From Streptomyces sp. GS7 (GTDB lineage: Bacteria; Actinomycetota; Actinomycetes; Streptomycetales; Streptomycetaceae): a stretch of 64,000 bases of DNA. Below are positions 18,947-29,310 of the stretch, one piece after another. The position numbers were made by a program, and so were the translations under genes. The notes below the pieces were generated by a model, which was not told the origin of the DNA, ran no database searches, and saw nothing but the letters and a program-made list of their open reading frames with translations. Position 1 is the stretch's first letter. Each line of letters opens with the position of its first letter. The DNA lies in contig NZ_CP047146.1 of NCBI RefSeq assembly GCF_009834125.1, forward strand, positions 2,845,501 to 2,909,500, read 5' to 3'.

Positions 18947-20149
18947 GTGACCGAGCGCGTCGTACTCGCCTACTCAGGCGGCTTGGACACCTCCGTCTGC
19001 ATCGGCTGGATCGCCGAGGAGACGGGCGCCGAGGTCATCGCCGTTGCCGTGGACGTCGGCCAGGGCGGCGAGGACCTGGACGTCATCCGCAAGCGCGCGC
19101 TCGCCTGCGGTGCCGTGGAGGCCGAGGTCGCGGACGCCAGGAACGAGTTCGCCGACGAGTACTGCCTCCCGGCGATCAAGGCCAACGCCCTCTATATGGA
19201 CCGCTATCCGCTGGTCTCCGCGCTCTCGCGGCCGGCCATCGTCAAGCACCTGGTCGCCGCCGCGCGGAAGCACGGCGCGACGACCGTCGCCCACGGCTGC
19301 ACCGGCAAGGGGAACGACCAGGTGCGCTTCGAGGCGGGGATCTCCTCCCTCGCCCCGGACCTGAAGTGCATCGCACCGGTCCGTGACTACGCGATGACCC
19401 GGGACCGGGCGATCGCGTTCTGCGAGGAGAAGAACCTGCCCATCGCGACCACCAGGAAGTCGCCGTACTCCATCGACCAGAACGTCTTCGGGCGGGCCGT
19501 GGAGACGGGCTTCCTGGAGGACATCTGGAACGCGCCGATCGAGGACGTCTACGAGTACACGCAGAGCCCGGCCACCCCGCGCGAGGCCGACGAGGTCGTC
19601 ATCACCTTCGCGTCCGGTGTCCCGGTCGCCGTCGACGGCAGGCCGGTCACCGTCCTCCAGGCGATCCAGGAGCTGAACGAGCGGGCCGGCGTCCAGGGCA
19701 TCGGCCGGATCGACCTGGTCGAGGACCGGCTGGTCGGCATCAAGTCCCGCGAGGTGTACGAGGCGCCGGGCGCGATCGCCCTGATCACCGCGCACCAGGA
19801 GCTGGAGAACGTCACCGTCGAGCGCGAACTGGCCCGCTACAAGCGGCAGGTCGAGCAGCGCTGGGGCGAACTGGTCTACGACGGCCTGTGGTTCTCGCCG
19901 CTCAAGCGGGCCCTGGACGGCTTCATCGGCGAGGCCAACGAGGCCGTGTCCGGCGACATCCGGATGACCCTGCACGGTGGCCGCGCGGTCGTCACCGGCC
20001 GGAGGTCCGACCGGTCGCTGTACGACTTCCACCTCGCGACCTACGACACCGGCGACACCTTCGACCAGTCGCTCTCCAAGGGCTTCATCGAGCTCTTCGG
20101 CATGTCGAGCAAGATCGCCGCACGGCGTGATCTGGCCGGCGGGGCCTGA
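18947..20149 (+). CDS. argG: Argininosuccinate synthase
   Basis: ATP-dependent condensation of citrulline and aspartate, the penultimate arginine step. It is 400 residues. The P-loop [17 protein letters not shown] is intact, followed by [23 protein letters not shown] and the C-terminal [20 protein letters not shown] 18947 is chosen because TAAGGAG precedes it at a good distance and the protein then begins [12 protein letters not shown] as in homologues; the upstream ATGs lie in the operator. It is monocistronic or reads into argH, with hairpins between them. Confidence 0.97.
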   Translation: MTERVVLAYSGGLDTSVCIGWIAEETGAEVIAVAVDVGQGGEDLDVIRKRALACGAVEAEVADARNEFADEYCLPAIKANALYMDRYPLVSALSRPAIVKHLVAAARKHGATTVAHGCTGKGNDQVRFEAGISSLAPDLKCIAPVRDYAMTRDRAIAFCEEKNLPIATTRKSPYSIDQNVFGRAVETGFLEDIWNAPIEDVYEYTQSPATPREADEVVITFASGVPVAVDGRPVTVLQAIQELNERAGVQGIGRIDLVEDRLVGIKSREVYEAPGAIALITAHQELENVTVERELARYKRQVEQRWGELVYDGLWFSPLKRALDGFIGEANEAVSGDIRMTLHGGRAVVTGRRSDRSLYDFHLATYDTGDTFDQSLSKGFIELFGMSSKIAARRDLAGGA

Positions 20150-20223
20150 CGGACCCGGCAGGCGGACCCCGACGGGCCCGGCGTGGCCGATTCCGGGCCC
20201 GGCTCGTTACTTTTCGTACGACG

Positions 20224-20253
20224 GCCGCCTCCCCGCCCTCGCAGGGAGGCGGC
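20224..20253 (+). terminator. Hairpin in the argG-argH gap
   Basis: GCCGCCTCCC (20224-20233) pairs perfectly with GGGAGGCGGC (20244-20253), 10-base loop, ending about 18 bp before the argH ribosome site. A second GC-rich inverted repeat (CGGGCCCG twice, about 20172-20202) precedes it and is followed by TTACTTTT. Together they may terminate argG, or stabilise or modulate an argG-argH transcript. Confidence 0.45.
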
Positions 20254-20272
20254 GGCACATCCACAGCCTTGA

Positions 20273-21715
<1,443 letters not shown>

Positions 21716-21729
21716 CCGGCATCTGACGA

Positions 21730-21783
21730 CGGAGTACGGCGAAGGCCCCCACCCGACCGGGTGGGGGCCTTCGCCGTACTCCG
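21730..21783. terminator. Strong bidirectional terminator after argH
   Basis: A perfect inverted repeat with 25-26-bp arms (21730-21755 and 21758-21783) around a tiny loop; the core is GAAGGCCCCCACCC / GGGTGGGGGCCTTC. It has no T-tract, but the stem is unusually long. Confidence 0.9.
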
Positions 21784-21865
21784 CGTCCCGGTGCTTTCGC
21801 GAGACGGGGGCGGCGATCCCGGACGCACCGCGGACGTAGGTGCCGTGTCGGCGCCTCCTTCCGCC

Positions 21866-21906
21866 ATGAGACATGAATGTCTCATTCGGTTAGACTGTGT
21901 CTCATG
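21866..21906 (+). promoter_or_regulatory. TetR operator and leaderless promoter
   Basis: A perfect 20-bp palindrome ATGAGACATGAATGTCTCAT occupies 21866-21885. A third half-site, GTGTCTCAT, runs into the TetR start codon at about 21898-21906. TAGACT (21891-21896) is the likely -10, 7 bp before the ATG, so the message is probably leaderless. The regulator should repress itself and the MFS gene. Confidence 0.75.
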
Positions 21907-22455
21907 GCCGTGGATCGTGAACAGGTACTGAAGGAAGCCGCCGCCCTGCTCACCCGCCGGGCGACGACCTCGATGGACGAGATCGCCCGCGCCGCCGGCA
22001 TCAGCCGGGCGACCCTGCACCGGCACTTCGCGGGCCGGGACGCGCTGATCCGGGCCCTGGAGGAGCACGGGATCGAGCAGCTGGCGCAGGCGATGGACGC
22101 CGCCCGGCTCGCCGAGGGGGACGCCGCCGACGCGCTGCGCCGGCTGATCCGCGCGAGCGAACCGGTCGCCGGCGTCCTCGCCTTCCTCTTCACCGAGAAC
22201 CAGCTCTTCGAGGGCGGCGAGATCAACGCCGGCTGGGCCCGGCTCGACGCGCGGATCACCGAGCTCTTCCGCCGCGGCCAGGAAGAGGGCGACTTCCGCA
22301 TCGACCTCAGCTCGGCCTGGCTGACCGAGGCGTTCTACGGACTCATCGGCGCGGGCGCCTGGGCGGTGCACGAAGGGCGGGTCGCCCGCAACGACCTCAA
22401 CCACTCGATCGCCGAGCTGCTGCTCGGTGGCATCCGACGGAGCATGGAGAAATGA
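21904..22455 (+). CDS. TetR-family repressor
   Basis: A 183-residue protein. The HTH at residues ~20-45 reads TSMDEIARAAGISRATLHRHFAGRDALIRAL, a standard TetR fold; the remainder is an all-helical ligand pocket without a recognisable subfamily. The start is the ATG embedded in the third half-site of the operator. An earlier in-frame ATG would place the operator inside the coding region and is unlikely. It overlaps the downstream MFS gene by ATGA, so the two are translated together: autoregulated drug-efflux architecture. Confidence 0.92.
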   Translation: MAVDREQVLKEAAALLTRRATTSMDEIARAAGISRATLHRHFAGRDALIRALEEHGIEQLAQAMDAARLAEGDAADALRRLIRASEPVAGVLAFLFTENQLFEGGEINAGWARLDARITELFRRGQEEGDFRIDLSSAWLTEAFYGLIGAGAWAVHEGRVARNDLNHSIAELLLGGIRRSMEK

Positions 22456-24080
22456 GCGAGACCATAGCGTCAGGACGGGCCGGTTCGGCTCATGTGGACG
22501 ACCAGCCCCGGCCGGGCCGCTGGCTCGCGCTCTCGGTCCTCGTCCTCGCGGTGCTGCTGGTCGGCGTCGACGCCACCGTCCTCGGCCTCGCCACCCCGTT
22601 CCTGAGCGAGGATCTGCGGCCGTCCGGGACCCAGTTGCTGTGGATCGGCGACATCTACTCGTTCGTCATCGCCGGTCTGCTGGTGTCCATGGGCAGCCTC
22701 GGCGACCGGATCGGCCGGAAGAAGCTGCTGCTGGTCGGCTCGGTCGCGTTCGGCGCGCTGTCGGTGGTCGCCGCGTACGCCACCACCCCGGAGATGATGA
22801 TCGCCGCCCGGGCCCTCCAGGGCGTGGCCGGCGCAACGCTGATGCCGTCCACCCTCGCGCTGATCCGCAACCTCTTCCACGACCCCAAGGAACGCAGCCT
22901 GGCGATCGGCATCTGGGGCGCCATGGCCTCGGCCGGTACCGCCGTCGGGCCGGTCCTCGGCGGCTTTCTGCTGGGCCACTTCTGGTGGGGTTCGGTCTTC
23001 CTGATCAACCTTCCGGTGATGGCGCTGCTGGTGGTCGTCGGGGCGAAAGTGATCCCGGAGTCGCGCAATCCGGATCCCGGGCCGTGGGACGTTCCCAGCG
23101 TCCTGCTGTCGCTGGTGGGCATCGTCGCCGTCGTCTACGCCATCAAGGAGGCCGCGGTCCACGGCTTCCGCTGGGACATCGGGCTGGCGGCCGCCATCGG
23201 CGTCCTCACGCTGATCGTCTTCGTCCGGCGCCAGCACACCCTCGCCTCACCACTGCTGAACATGAAGCTCTTTCAGCACCGCGGGTTCTCCGGCGCGGTG
23301 CTGGCGGACCTGCTGACCATCCTGGGGCTGTCCGGGCTGGTGTTCTTCCTCTCCCAGTTCCTCCAGATGGTGCAGTCGCGCACGCCGCTGAACGCCGGGC
23401 TCACCGAACTCCCGGCCGCGGTGGGCGCGGTGGGCGCCGGCCTGGCCGCGGGCTGGGTCGCCCGCCGGCTGACGGTACGCGTCGTGGTGGCCGGCGGCCT
23501 CGCGGTGGTCGGGCTCTCGCTCGCCGGGTGCATGACCCTGCACGGCGACACCGGCACCCTCGCGTTGTCCGTCATCCTCTTCGTGGTGGGCGTCGGCGCG
23601 GGCTTCGCCTTCACGGTCACCGCCGACGTGATCCTCTCCAGCGTCCCGAAGGAGGAGGCGGGCGCCGCCTCCGCGGTCTCCGAGACGGCGTACGAACTCG
23701 GCGCCGCGCTCGGCATCGCCCTGCTCGGCTCCATCGTCACCAGCATCTACCGCGGTTTCGGCACCCCGGCCGGGGTGCCCGAGCACGCCGCCGACGCCGC
23801 CCGCGAGTCGCTGGGCGGCGCCGTCGAGGCGGCCGGCCAACTCCCCGCCGACCAGGGCGCCGCGCTGCTGAAGGCCGCTCAGGACTCCTTCGTCAACGGC
23901 GTGGACACCGCCGCGGGGGTGGGCGCGGTGGTGCTGCTGGGCGCCGCGGTGGCCGCGTGGTTCCTGCTCCGCGGCCAGGAGCTGGCGAACAGCCCGGCCC
24001 AGGAGCAGCCCGCGCCGGACGCTGCCGCGCCGGTGACCGGGTCCGGCTCCGCGGCCGGCGGCCCGGCCGAACTCCCGTAG
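22452..24080 (+). CDS. MFS drug exporter, DHA2 (14-TM) type
   Basis: A 542-residue membrane protein with about 14 hydrophobic segments. The first helix contains LLVGVDATVLGLATPFL (motif D1-like LDxTVVNVALP), and motif A is GSLGDRIGRKKLLLVG. The RALQGVAGATLMPSTLALI and GPVLGGFLLGHFWWGSVFLINLP segments (motif C region) identify the SmvA/QacA-like DHA2 group. It probably exports cationic or aromatic drugs using the proton gradient. The substrate would be expected to be the TetR ligand. The C-terminal tail is Ala/Pro-rich. Confidence 0.92.
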   Translation: MSETIASGRAGSAHVDDQPRPGRWLALSVLVLAVLLVGVDATVLGLATPFLSEDLRPSGTQLLWIGDIYSFVIAGLLVSMGSLGDRIGRKKLLLVGSVAFGALSVVAAYATTPEMMIAARALQGVAGATLMPSTLALIRNLFHDPKERSLAIGIWGAMASAGTAVGPVLGGFLLGHFWWGSVFLINLPVMALLVVVGAKVIPESRNPDPGPWDVPSVLLSLVGIVAVVYAIKEAAVHGFRWDIGLAAAIGVLTLIVFVRRQHTLASPLLNMKLFQHRGFSGAVLADLLTILGLSGLVFFLSQFLQMVQSRTPLNAGLTELPAAVGAVGAGLAAGWVARRLTVRVVVAGGLAVVGLSLAGCMTLHGDTGTLALSVILFVVGVGAGFAFTVTADVILSSVPKEEAGAASAVSETAYELGAALGIALLGSIVTSIYRGFGTPAGVPEHAADAARESLGGAVEAAGQLPADQGAALLKAAQDSFVNGVDTAAGVGAVVLLGAAVAAWFLLRGQELANSPAQEQPAPDAAAPVTGSGSAAGGPAELP

Positions 24081-24152
24081 CGTCCCGGACACCCGTAAGG
24101 GCGGACCCGGCAGGCGAACGAGGGACAGCGCCGGGCCCCCTGGCCCCGTGCA

Positions 24153-24207
24153 GGCGTGTCCCGTGGATCACGGCGGTGGACACCCGCCATGATCCACGGG
24201 ACACGCC
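24153..24207. repeat. Nested inverted repeat, probable terminator after the MFS gene
   Basis: GGCGTGTCCCGTGGATC (24153-24169) pairs perfectly with GATCCACGGGACACGCC (24191-24207). Inside it GGCGG and CCGCC pair again, giving one long hairpin. Outside it, AGGGACAG (about 24121) and CTGTCCCT (about 24220) form a further pair, so the whole 24113-24235 stretch is palindromic at several levels. It is the likely terminator of the TetR/MFS unit; a small mobile repeat is an alternative. Confidence 0.65.
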
Positions 24208-24334
24208 CCCGGGGGCGACTGTCCCTCGCCGTTCATGCCCGGTATGCGTCCTCGTGGCCGGATGTCCCGTGCGGCTCGTTTGACTCTCCCGTCGTCCCCC
24301 CAACGGTCGGCCCCGCTCAGGAGAGTGACGCAGA

Positions 24335-26305
24335 GTGCGCGACATCGGACGACGGTCCTTCTTCACCGCTGCGGGGGCGATGGCCACCGCCAGCGCCATC
24401 GGCAGCAACGCCTACGCCACCGGCCACGCCCGTGACGCGGCCACCGCCGACGAGTACGTCGACGTCCAGCTCCTCAACATCACCGATCTGCACGGCTACC
24501 TGCAGGGCGCGCCGGGCGCCAACTCCGTCATCACCGGCGCCGGCGGCAAGCGCTACACCGTGGGCGGCGTCGCCTTCATGGCCGCCCACCTGGAGCGGCT
24601 GCGTGCCGGGCGGCACAACTCGATCTTCTTCGCCCCCGGAGACCTCTTCTCCGGCTGGGAGTTCGACGCCTCCTCCTTCGCCGACGAGCCCACCATCGAG
24701 GCCCTCAACGCCATGGGCCTGGACTTCGCCTCGGCCGGCAACCACGAATTCGACAAGTCCGCGGCGTTTCTGACGTCGCACATGGAACGCGGCGAGTCCT
24801 TCCGGGTCGCCGGCCGGGACGACTCCTTCACCGACTCCACCGGCCACCGCTTCCGCGGAGCGGACTTCCCGTACTACAGCGCCAACATGGTGTGGCACGA
24901 GACCGGCAAGCGGGTGCTGCCCCCGTACAACATCGTGCACGTCGACGCCGGCCACGGCCGCAGACTGCCGATCGGCTTCATCCACCTGACCGCCATCGGC
25001 ACCGAGTCCTTCCCCGGCTCCTACCAGCCGGGCCTGCGCACCCTGGACGAGCTGGAGACCGCCAACCGCTGTGCCGCGGAACTGAAGTCACGCGGCGTCA
25101 ACGCGATCGTGCTCAGCATGCACGACGGCGCGGTGGCCGGCAGCGACTTCTCCAGCGGCAGCAACCCGTCGGGCCCGGCCTACGAGCTGGCGCTGCGCGC
25201 CTCCGCCGACATCGACGCCATCGTCACCGGCCACTGGCACTGCGCCTTCACGATGATGCTGCCCGACCCCAAGGGCGCCCCCCGCCCGTTCGTCGAGGCC
25301 GGCTGCTACGGCCAGATCATCAACGAGATCAATCTGCGGCTGGACCGCCGCACCGGCAAGGTCATCCGCTCGCTGACCACCGCGGTCAACCACCCCAACA
25401 CCCGCGATGTGGCCCCGGACAAGGAGCTGCGGTCGATCGCCGACTACTGGGCGGGCTACGGCGCCCGGCGCGCCCGCACCCGGATCGGCACCCAGTCCGC
25501 CTCCTTCACCCGGCAGCGCAACGCCGCGGGGGAGTCCACGATGGGCGACCTCGTCGCCGACTGGGCGCTGTGGGCCGGCGGGCAGCCGCACGGCCCGATG
25601 GACGACCCCGCGGCCCACCGCAACGTCCCCGCCGAACTCGCCGTCATCGCGGTCGCCCCGCGCGTCGGCTCCGCGATCATCTCCGCCGACCTGGAACGTG
25701 ACGAGGAGGCGGATGGCGTCATCACCTTCGGGCAGGCGTGGAACGCGGTCGGCTTCGGCGACCCGATCATGACCGTCACCGTCACCGGGCAGCAGATCCA
25801 CGACGCCCTGGAGGAGCAGTGGGCGCCCGCCCACGGCGGCGGCCTGGCCTTCGCCCCGCTGGCCGTCTCCGGCAACGTCCGCTACACCTTCGACGCCACG
25901 GGCAAGGTCGGCCGCCGGATCGACCCCGCCGAGGTCTTCATCGACGGCAAGGCCCTCGACCGCGCCCGCACCTACCGCCTGGCCGCCCCCTCCTACACCC
26001 TCATCAACCAGGACGGCTTCAGCGCCTTCACCGGATTCACCGAACCCGTCCGGCACAGCCGCGACTTCGAGAGCTTCGTCGCCTTCGTCCGCACCAGGAA
26101 GCACCTGGCGCCGGCCCCGCTGAACCGCGTCGCGGTCAAGAACGCGCACGTCCCCGGCGCCCGCACCGGCATCGTCGCCGTGGAGCAGCAGCTCCTCCAC
26201 GTGGTCGGCGGCAACATCCCGCGGCCCGAAGCGGCCCTGCGGGCGGCGCTGACCGGCGGCGCCGAGGGCCAGCGCGCCCCCGGCGGCTTCCGGGTGCCCT
26301 GCTGA
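24335..26305 (+). CDS. Secreted bifunctional metallophosphatase/5'-nucleotidase
   Basis: A 656-residue protein with a TAT signal (DIGRRSFFTAAGAMATASAI). The metallophosphoesterase domain (~40-320) shows LLNITDLHGYL (D-x-H), APGDLFSG (GD), SAGNHEFDKS (GNHE) and VTGHWHCAF (GHxH). The C-terminal 5'-nucleotidase domain (~370-600) has NAAGESTMGDLVADWALWA and the substrate-capping YRLAAPSYTLINQDGFSAF. It probably releases phosphate from extracellular nucleotides. The start is GTG 24335 after AGGAGAG. It is convergent with the acyltransferase gene. Confidence 0.92.
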   Translation: MRDIGRRSFFTAAGAMATASAIGSNAYATGHARDAATADEYVDVQLLNITDLHGYLQGAPGANSVITGAGGKRYTVGGVAFMAAHLERLRAGRHNSIFFAPGDLFSGWEFDASSFADEPTIEALNAMGLDFASAGNHEFDKSAAFLTSHMERGESFRVAGRDDSFTDSTGHRFRGADFPYYSANMVWHETGKRVLPPYNIVHVDAGHGRRLPIGFIHLTAIGTESFPGSYQPGLRTLDELETANRCAAELKSRGVNAIVLSMHDGAVAGSDFSSGSNPSGPAYELALRASADIDAIVTGHWHCAFTMMLPDPKGAPRPFVEAGCYGQIINEINLRLDRRTGKVIRSLTTAVNHPNTRDVAPDKELRSIADYWAGYGARRARTRIGTQSASFTRQRNAAGESTMGDLVADWALWAGGQPHGPMDDPAAHRNVPAELAVIAVAPRVGSAIISADLERDEEADGVITFGQAWNAVGFGDPIMTVTVTGQQIHDALEEQWAPAHGGGLAFAPLAVSGNVRYTFDATGKVGRRIDPAEVFIDGKALDRARTYRLAAPSYTLINQDGFSAFTGFTEPVRHSRDFESFVAFVRTRKHLAPAPLNRVAVKNAHVPGARTGIVAVEQQLLHVVGGNIPRPEAALRAALTGGAEGQRAPGGFRVPC

Positions 26306-26338
26306 CCGGCGCGCCTTGTGACGGTCCGGACTCACGCA

Positions 26339-26374
26339 CCGGGCCCCATCCCGCGGTATACGGAAGGGGCCCGG
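26339..26374. terminator. Bidirectional terminator between convergent genes
   Basis: CCGGGCCCC (26339-26347) pairs with GGGGCCCGG (26366-26374) around an 18-base loop. It lies between the convergent nucleotidase and acyltransferase genes. Confidence 0.6.
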
Positions 26375-26396
26375 CGTCGTGGTCAGGGGGCAGGGG

Positions 26397-27128
26397 TCAG
26401 GCGGCCCTGGCCTTGGTGGCGTAGATGTCGACGTACTCCTGGCCGGACAGCTCCATGACGTCGCTCATCACCTCGTCGGTGACCGCCCGCAGCACATAGC
26501 GGTCGCGGTCCATGCCGTCGTACCGCGAGAAGTCCAGCGCCTCACCGAAGCGCACCGTCACCGGGGCGATGTGCGGACGGCCCTTGCCGCCGGGCTGCAC
26601 CTTGTCCGTACCGATCATGGCGAACGGGACGACCGGGGCGCCGGTCATCAGGGCGAGCCGGGCGATGCCCGTACGGCCGCGGTACAGCCGGCCGTCGGGG
26701 GAGCGGGTGCCTTCCGGGTAGATGCCGAAGGCCTGGCCCTCCTCCAGGATCCGGCGGCCGGTCATCAGCGCCGCGACCCCGCCGTGCCCGCCGTCGCGGT
26801 CCACCGGGATCATGCCGGCGGTGGTGAAGAACCAGGCCATCAGGCGGCCCTTGACGCCCTTGCCGGTGACGTACTCGTCCTTGCCGATGAAGAACACCGG
26901 GCGCTTGACGACCAGGCTCAGGAACAGCGAGTCGATGAAGGTGACGTGGTTGCCGGCCAGAATCACCGGGCCGGTCTCCGGGATGCGCTCGATGCCCTCG
27001 ACCTTCGGGCGGAACAGGACACGCATCACCAGTCCGAGAATCGCCTTCAGCACAATGCGGGACAACGGGTCCTCCGGGTCGTGGCTGGACAGGTCAAGGG
27101 AGCGCAGTTCTCTGCCGCCCAGGACCAT
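26397..27128 (-). CDS. 1-acyl-sn-glycerol-3-phosphate acyltransferase (PlsC type)
   Basis: A 243-residue phospholipid acyltransferase. The catalytic HX4D motif is H61-VTFI-D66 (GNHVTFIDSL), followed by FFTTAGMIPVDRDGG and the glycerol-phosphate-binding FGIYPEGTRSPDG, then VVPFAMIGT. It probably converts lysophosphatidate to phosphatidate at the membrane. The start is uncertain in the first ~20 residues; this ATG has only a weak ribosome site. It is divergent from the glycerophosphodiesterase gene, both being linked to glycerophospholipids. Confidence 0.9.
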   Translation of the reverse strand: MVLGGRELRSLDLSSHDPEDPLSRIVLKAILGLVMRVLFRPKVEGIERIPETGPVILAGNHVTFIDSLFLSLVVKRPVFFIGKDEYVTGKGVKGRLMAWFFTTAGMIPVDRDGGHGGVAALMTGRRILEEGQAFGIYPEGTRSPDGRLYRGRTGIARLALMTGAPVVPFAMIGTDKVQPGGKGRPHIAPVTVRFGEALDFSRYDGMDRDRYVLRAVTDEVMSDVMELSGQEYVDIYATKARAA

Positions 27129-27134
27129 ACTCGC

Positions 27135-27167
27135 GGGTTACCCCTGCTCGCACATCGGGTTCACCAA
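27135..27167 (+). promoter_or_regulatory. PHO-box-like repeats upstream of the glycerophosphodiesterase
   Basis: GGGTTACCCCT (27135-27145) and GGGTTCACCAA (27157-27167) are 22 bp apart, exactly two 11-bp PHO-box units, with a degenerate unit between. Both resemble GGTTCACCCGG. GlpQ-type genes in Streptomyces are known PhoP targets, so this is a plausible PhoP site. Confidence 0.45.
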
Positions 27168-27380
27168 GGCGATACGCAGAGTTGACGCGGGTTACGTTCA
27201 TGGTCCCTCCAACAACCCCCTGTCGTCTCGTCGATGTCGCCCGTTCGTGCTTACGATCGGGCGACGCCCCGGGTGACGTGCTCAGGACACCTCCTGGGAT
27301 GTCTCTTGATACACCGGAAAACCGCGAAAAGTCCGGAAACCGGCCGGACGGGCAACGCGACGCGCAGCGAGGAGCACCGT

Positions 27381-28559
27381 ATGGAGAAGCGGCAGGAGCC
27401 AGGACGGCGGACGGTGCTGGGGGCCGCGGCGCTCGGCGCCGGAGCGGCGGTGTTCGCCGCCGCCGGCCCGGCCACCGCGGCCACCGCGGCGGATCCGGAC
27501 GGCCGGCCGGCCCGGCCGACGCCCGCCGGGCGGCCCGCGAAGCTGCCCGTCCCGTTCGTCATCGGCCACCGCGGCGCCAGCGGCTACCGCCCGGAGCACA
27601 CCTTCGGCTCCTACCAACTCGCCCTCGACATGGGCGCGGACGTCATCGAGGCCGGCGACCTCGTCCCCACCAAGGACGGACACCTGGTCTGCCGGCACGA
27701 GCCGGACATCTCCGCCACCACCGATGTCGCCGACCACCGGGAGTTCGCCGGCCGCAAGACCACCAAGACCGTGGACGGCAAGAAGATCACCGGCTGGTTC
27801 ACCGAGGACTTCACGCTCGCCGAGCTGAAGACCCTGCGCGCCAAGGAGCGCATCCCCGACGTCCGCCAGCACAACACCCTCTACAACGGGCACTGGGAGA
27901 TAGCCACCTTCGAAGAGGTCCTCCAGTGGGCCGAGCGCGAGGGGCGCCGCCGCGGCCGCCCGGTGTGGATCTACCCGGAGACCAAGCACCCCACCTACTT
28001 CCGCAAGCTGGGCCTGGGCATCGAGGAGCCGCTCGCCAAGCTGCTGCGCCGGTACGGCCGGCACACCGCGCACGCCCCCAACCTGTTGCAGTCCTTCGAG
28101 TCCAGCAGTCTCCGCCGCCTCAGCGAACTGGGCGTGAAGTGCCCGAAGGTCGTCCTGCTCGACGAACCGTCCGTCAGGCCCTGGGACTTCGTCGAGTCCG
28201 GCGACCCGCGTACCACCGCCGACCTCCTCAAGCCCGAGGGGCTCAAGTGGATCGCCGGCTTCGCCCAGGGCATCGGCCCCTGGCTGCCGCAGATCATCGC
28301 GCAGGACGACAAGGGCAAGCTCGGCAAGCCCACCACCCTTGTCCGCGACGCGCACGCCGCGGGGCTGTTCCTCACCCCGTACACCGTGCGGAACGAGAAC
28401 AACTTCCTACCGCTGGACTTCCGGGTGGGTGAGAACCCGGGCGACTACGGCGACTCGCTCGCGTACTTCAAGGCGCTCTACGCGACCGGTATCGACGGCC
28501 TGTTCTCCGACAACCCGGACACCGCGGTGCTCGCCGCCGAGGAGTTCCGCCGGCACTGA
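27381..28559 (+). CDS. glpQ: Secreted glycerophosphodiester phosphodiesterase (GlpQ type)
   Basis: A 392-residue exported enzyme that splits glycerophosphodiesters into an alcohol and glycerol-3-phosphate. A TAT signal (PGRRTVLGAAALGAGAAVFA) precedes a linker. The GDPD fold opens with FVIGHRGASGYRPEHTF (catalytic HR and E) and continues with DLVPTKDGHLVCRHE and WIYPETKHPTYF. The metal-ligand motif reads I-E-A-G-D, one residue longer than the usual E-x-D. ATG 27381 follows GAGGAGCACC. A PHO-box-like sequence lies about 210 bp upstream, consistent with phosphate-starvation control. Confidence 0.93.
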   Translation: MEKRQEPGRRTVLGAAALGAGAAVFAAAGPATAATAADPDGRPARPTPAGRPAKLPVPFVIGHRGASGYRPEHTFGSYQLALDMGADVIEAGDLVPTKDGHLVCRHEPDISATTDVADHREFAGRKTTKTVDGKKITGWFTEDFTLAELKTLRAKERIPDVRQHNTLYNGHWEIATFEEVLQWAEREGRRRGRPVWIYPETKHPTYFRKLGLGIEEPLAKLLRRYGRHTAHAPNLLQSFESSSLRRLSELGVKCPKVVLLDEPSVRPWDFVESGDPRTTADLLKPEGLKWIAGFAQGIGPWLPQIIAQDDKGKLGKPTTLVRDAHAAGLFLTPYTVRNENNFLPLDFRVGENPGDYGDSLAYFKALYATGIDGLFSDNPDTAVLAAEEFRRH

Positions 28560-28763
28560 CCGCCCGCGCGTCCCGGACCGGCGCCATGTCGCCCCATCCG
28601 CCCCCGTACTCATCTGAGTTGGGAATGTCACAGGGGAGCTTGGCGCCGGTCCGTTCCGCTTGTCCCGAATGCCTGCGCAGAATGCTCGCGCCGGAGATTG
28701 CCGCGCCTGATTTGCGGGGACTCCGGAAGCGAGCAGCGAACCGAAAAGGGGAGGCAAACGCGC

Positions 28764-29249
28764 ATGGGCACGAGCGTGACCATCTCTGCGGCGACCGACG
28801 ACGACGCCGAACAGATCCTCAAACTCCAGTACCTCTGCTACCAGACGGAGGCCGCGCTCTACGACGACTACGCCATCGAGCCGCTGACCCAGACGCTGCA
28901 CGCCCTGTGCGCCGAACTCGGCGAGGGCTGCGTGATGGTGGCCAGACTCGGGCAGGAGGTGGTCGGATCGGTCCGCGGCACGGTCGACGCCGACGGCACC
29001 GCGAAGATCGCCAAACTGATGGTGCATCCGCGCCTCCAGCGGCACGGCCTCGGTGGGCGGCTGCTGGCCGCCGTCGAGGAACGGCTCGCCGCCGAGCGGT
29101 CCGCCAAGCGCTACCGCCTGCTCACCGGCCACCGCAGCGAGGGCAACCTCCGGCTCTACCGCAGCCACGGCTACGCGCCGGTGGGCACCGAGCGGCGCAC
29201 CGGTCGGCTGAGCGTGGTCACGCTGGAGAAGCAGCTCACCGGAGCGTAG
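28764..29249 (+). CDS. GNAT-family N-acetyltransferase
   Basis: A 161-residue GNAT protein. The acetyl-CoA loop is LMVHPRLQRHGLGGRLLAAV (Q/R-x-x-G-x-G) and motif B is GNLRLYRSHGYAPVGTE. The N-terminal TDDDAEQILKLQYLCYQTEAALYDDY is typical of a group of single-domain actinobacterial acetyltransferases of unknown substrate. ATG 28764 is preceded by GGGGAGG, which decides the start. The 204-bp gap before it holds no recognisable feature beyond a possible promoter. Confidence 0.87.
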   Translation: MGTSVTISAATDDDAEQILKLQYLCYQTEAALYDDYAIEPLTQTLHALCAELGEGCVMVARLGQEVVGSVRGTVDADGTAKIAKLMVHPRLQRHGLGGRLLAAVEERLAAERSAKRYRLLTGHRSEGNLRLYRSHGYAPVGTERRTGRLSVVTLEKQLTGA

Positions 29250-29310
29250 GACGCCGGGACGGGCCCGCGCCGGTGGCGGGCCCGTACCTCCGACGCGGCC
29301 GTCGCGCCGC

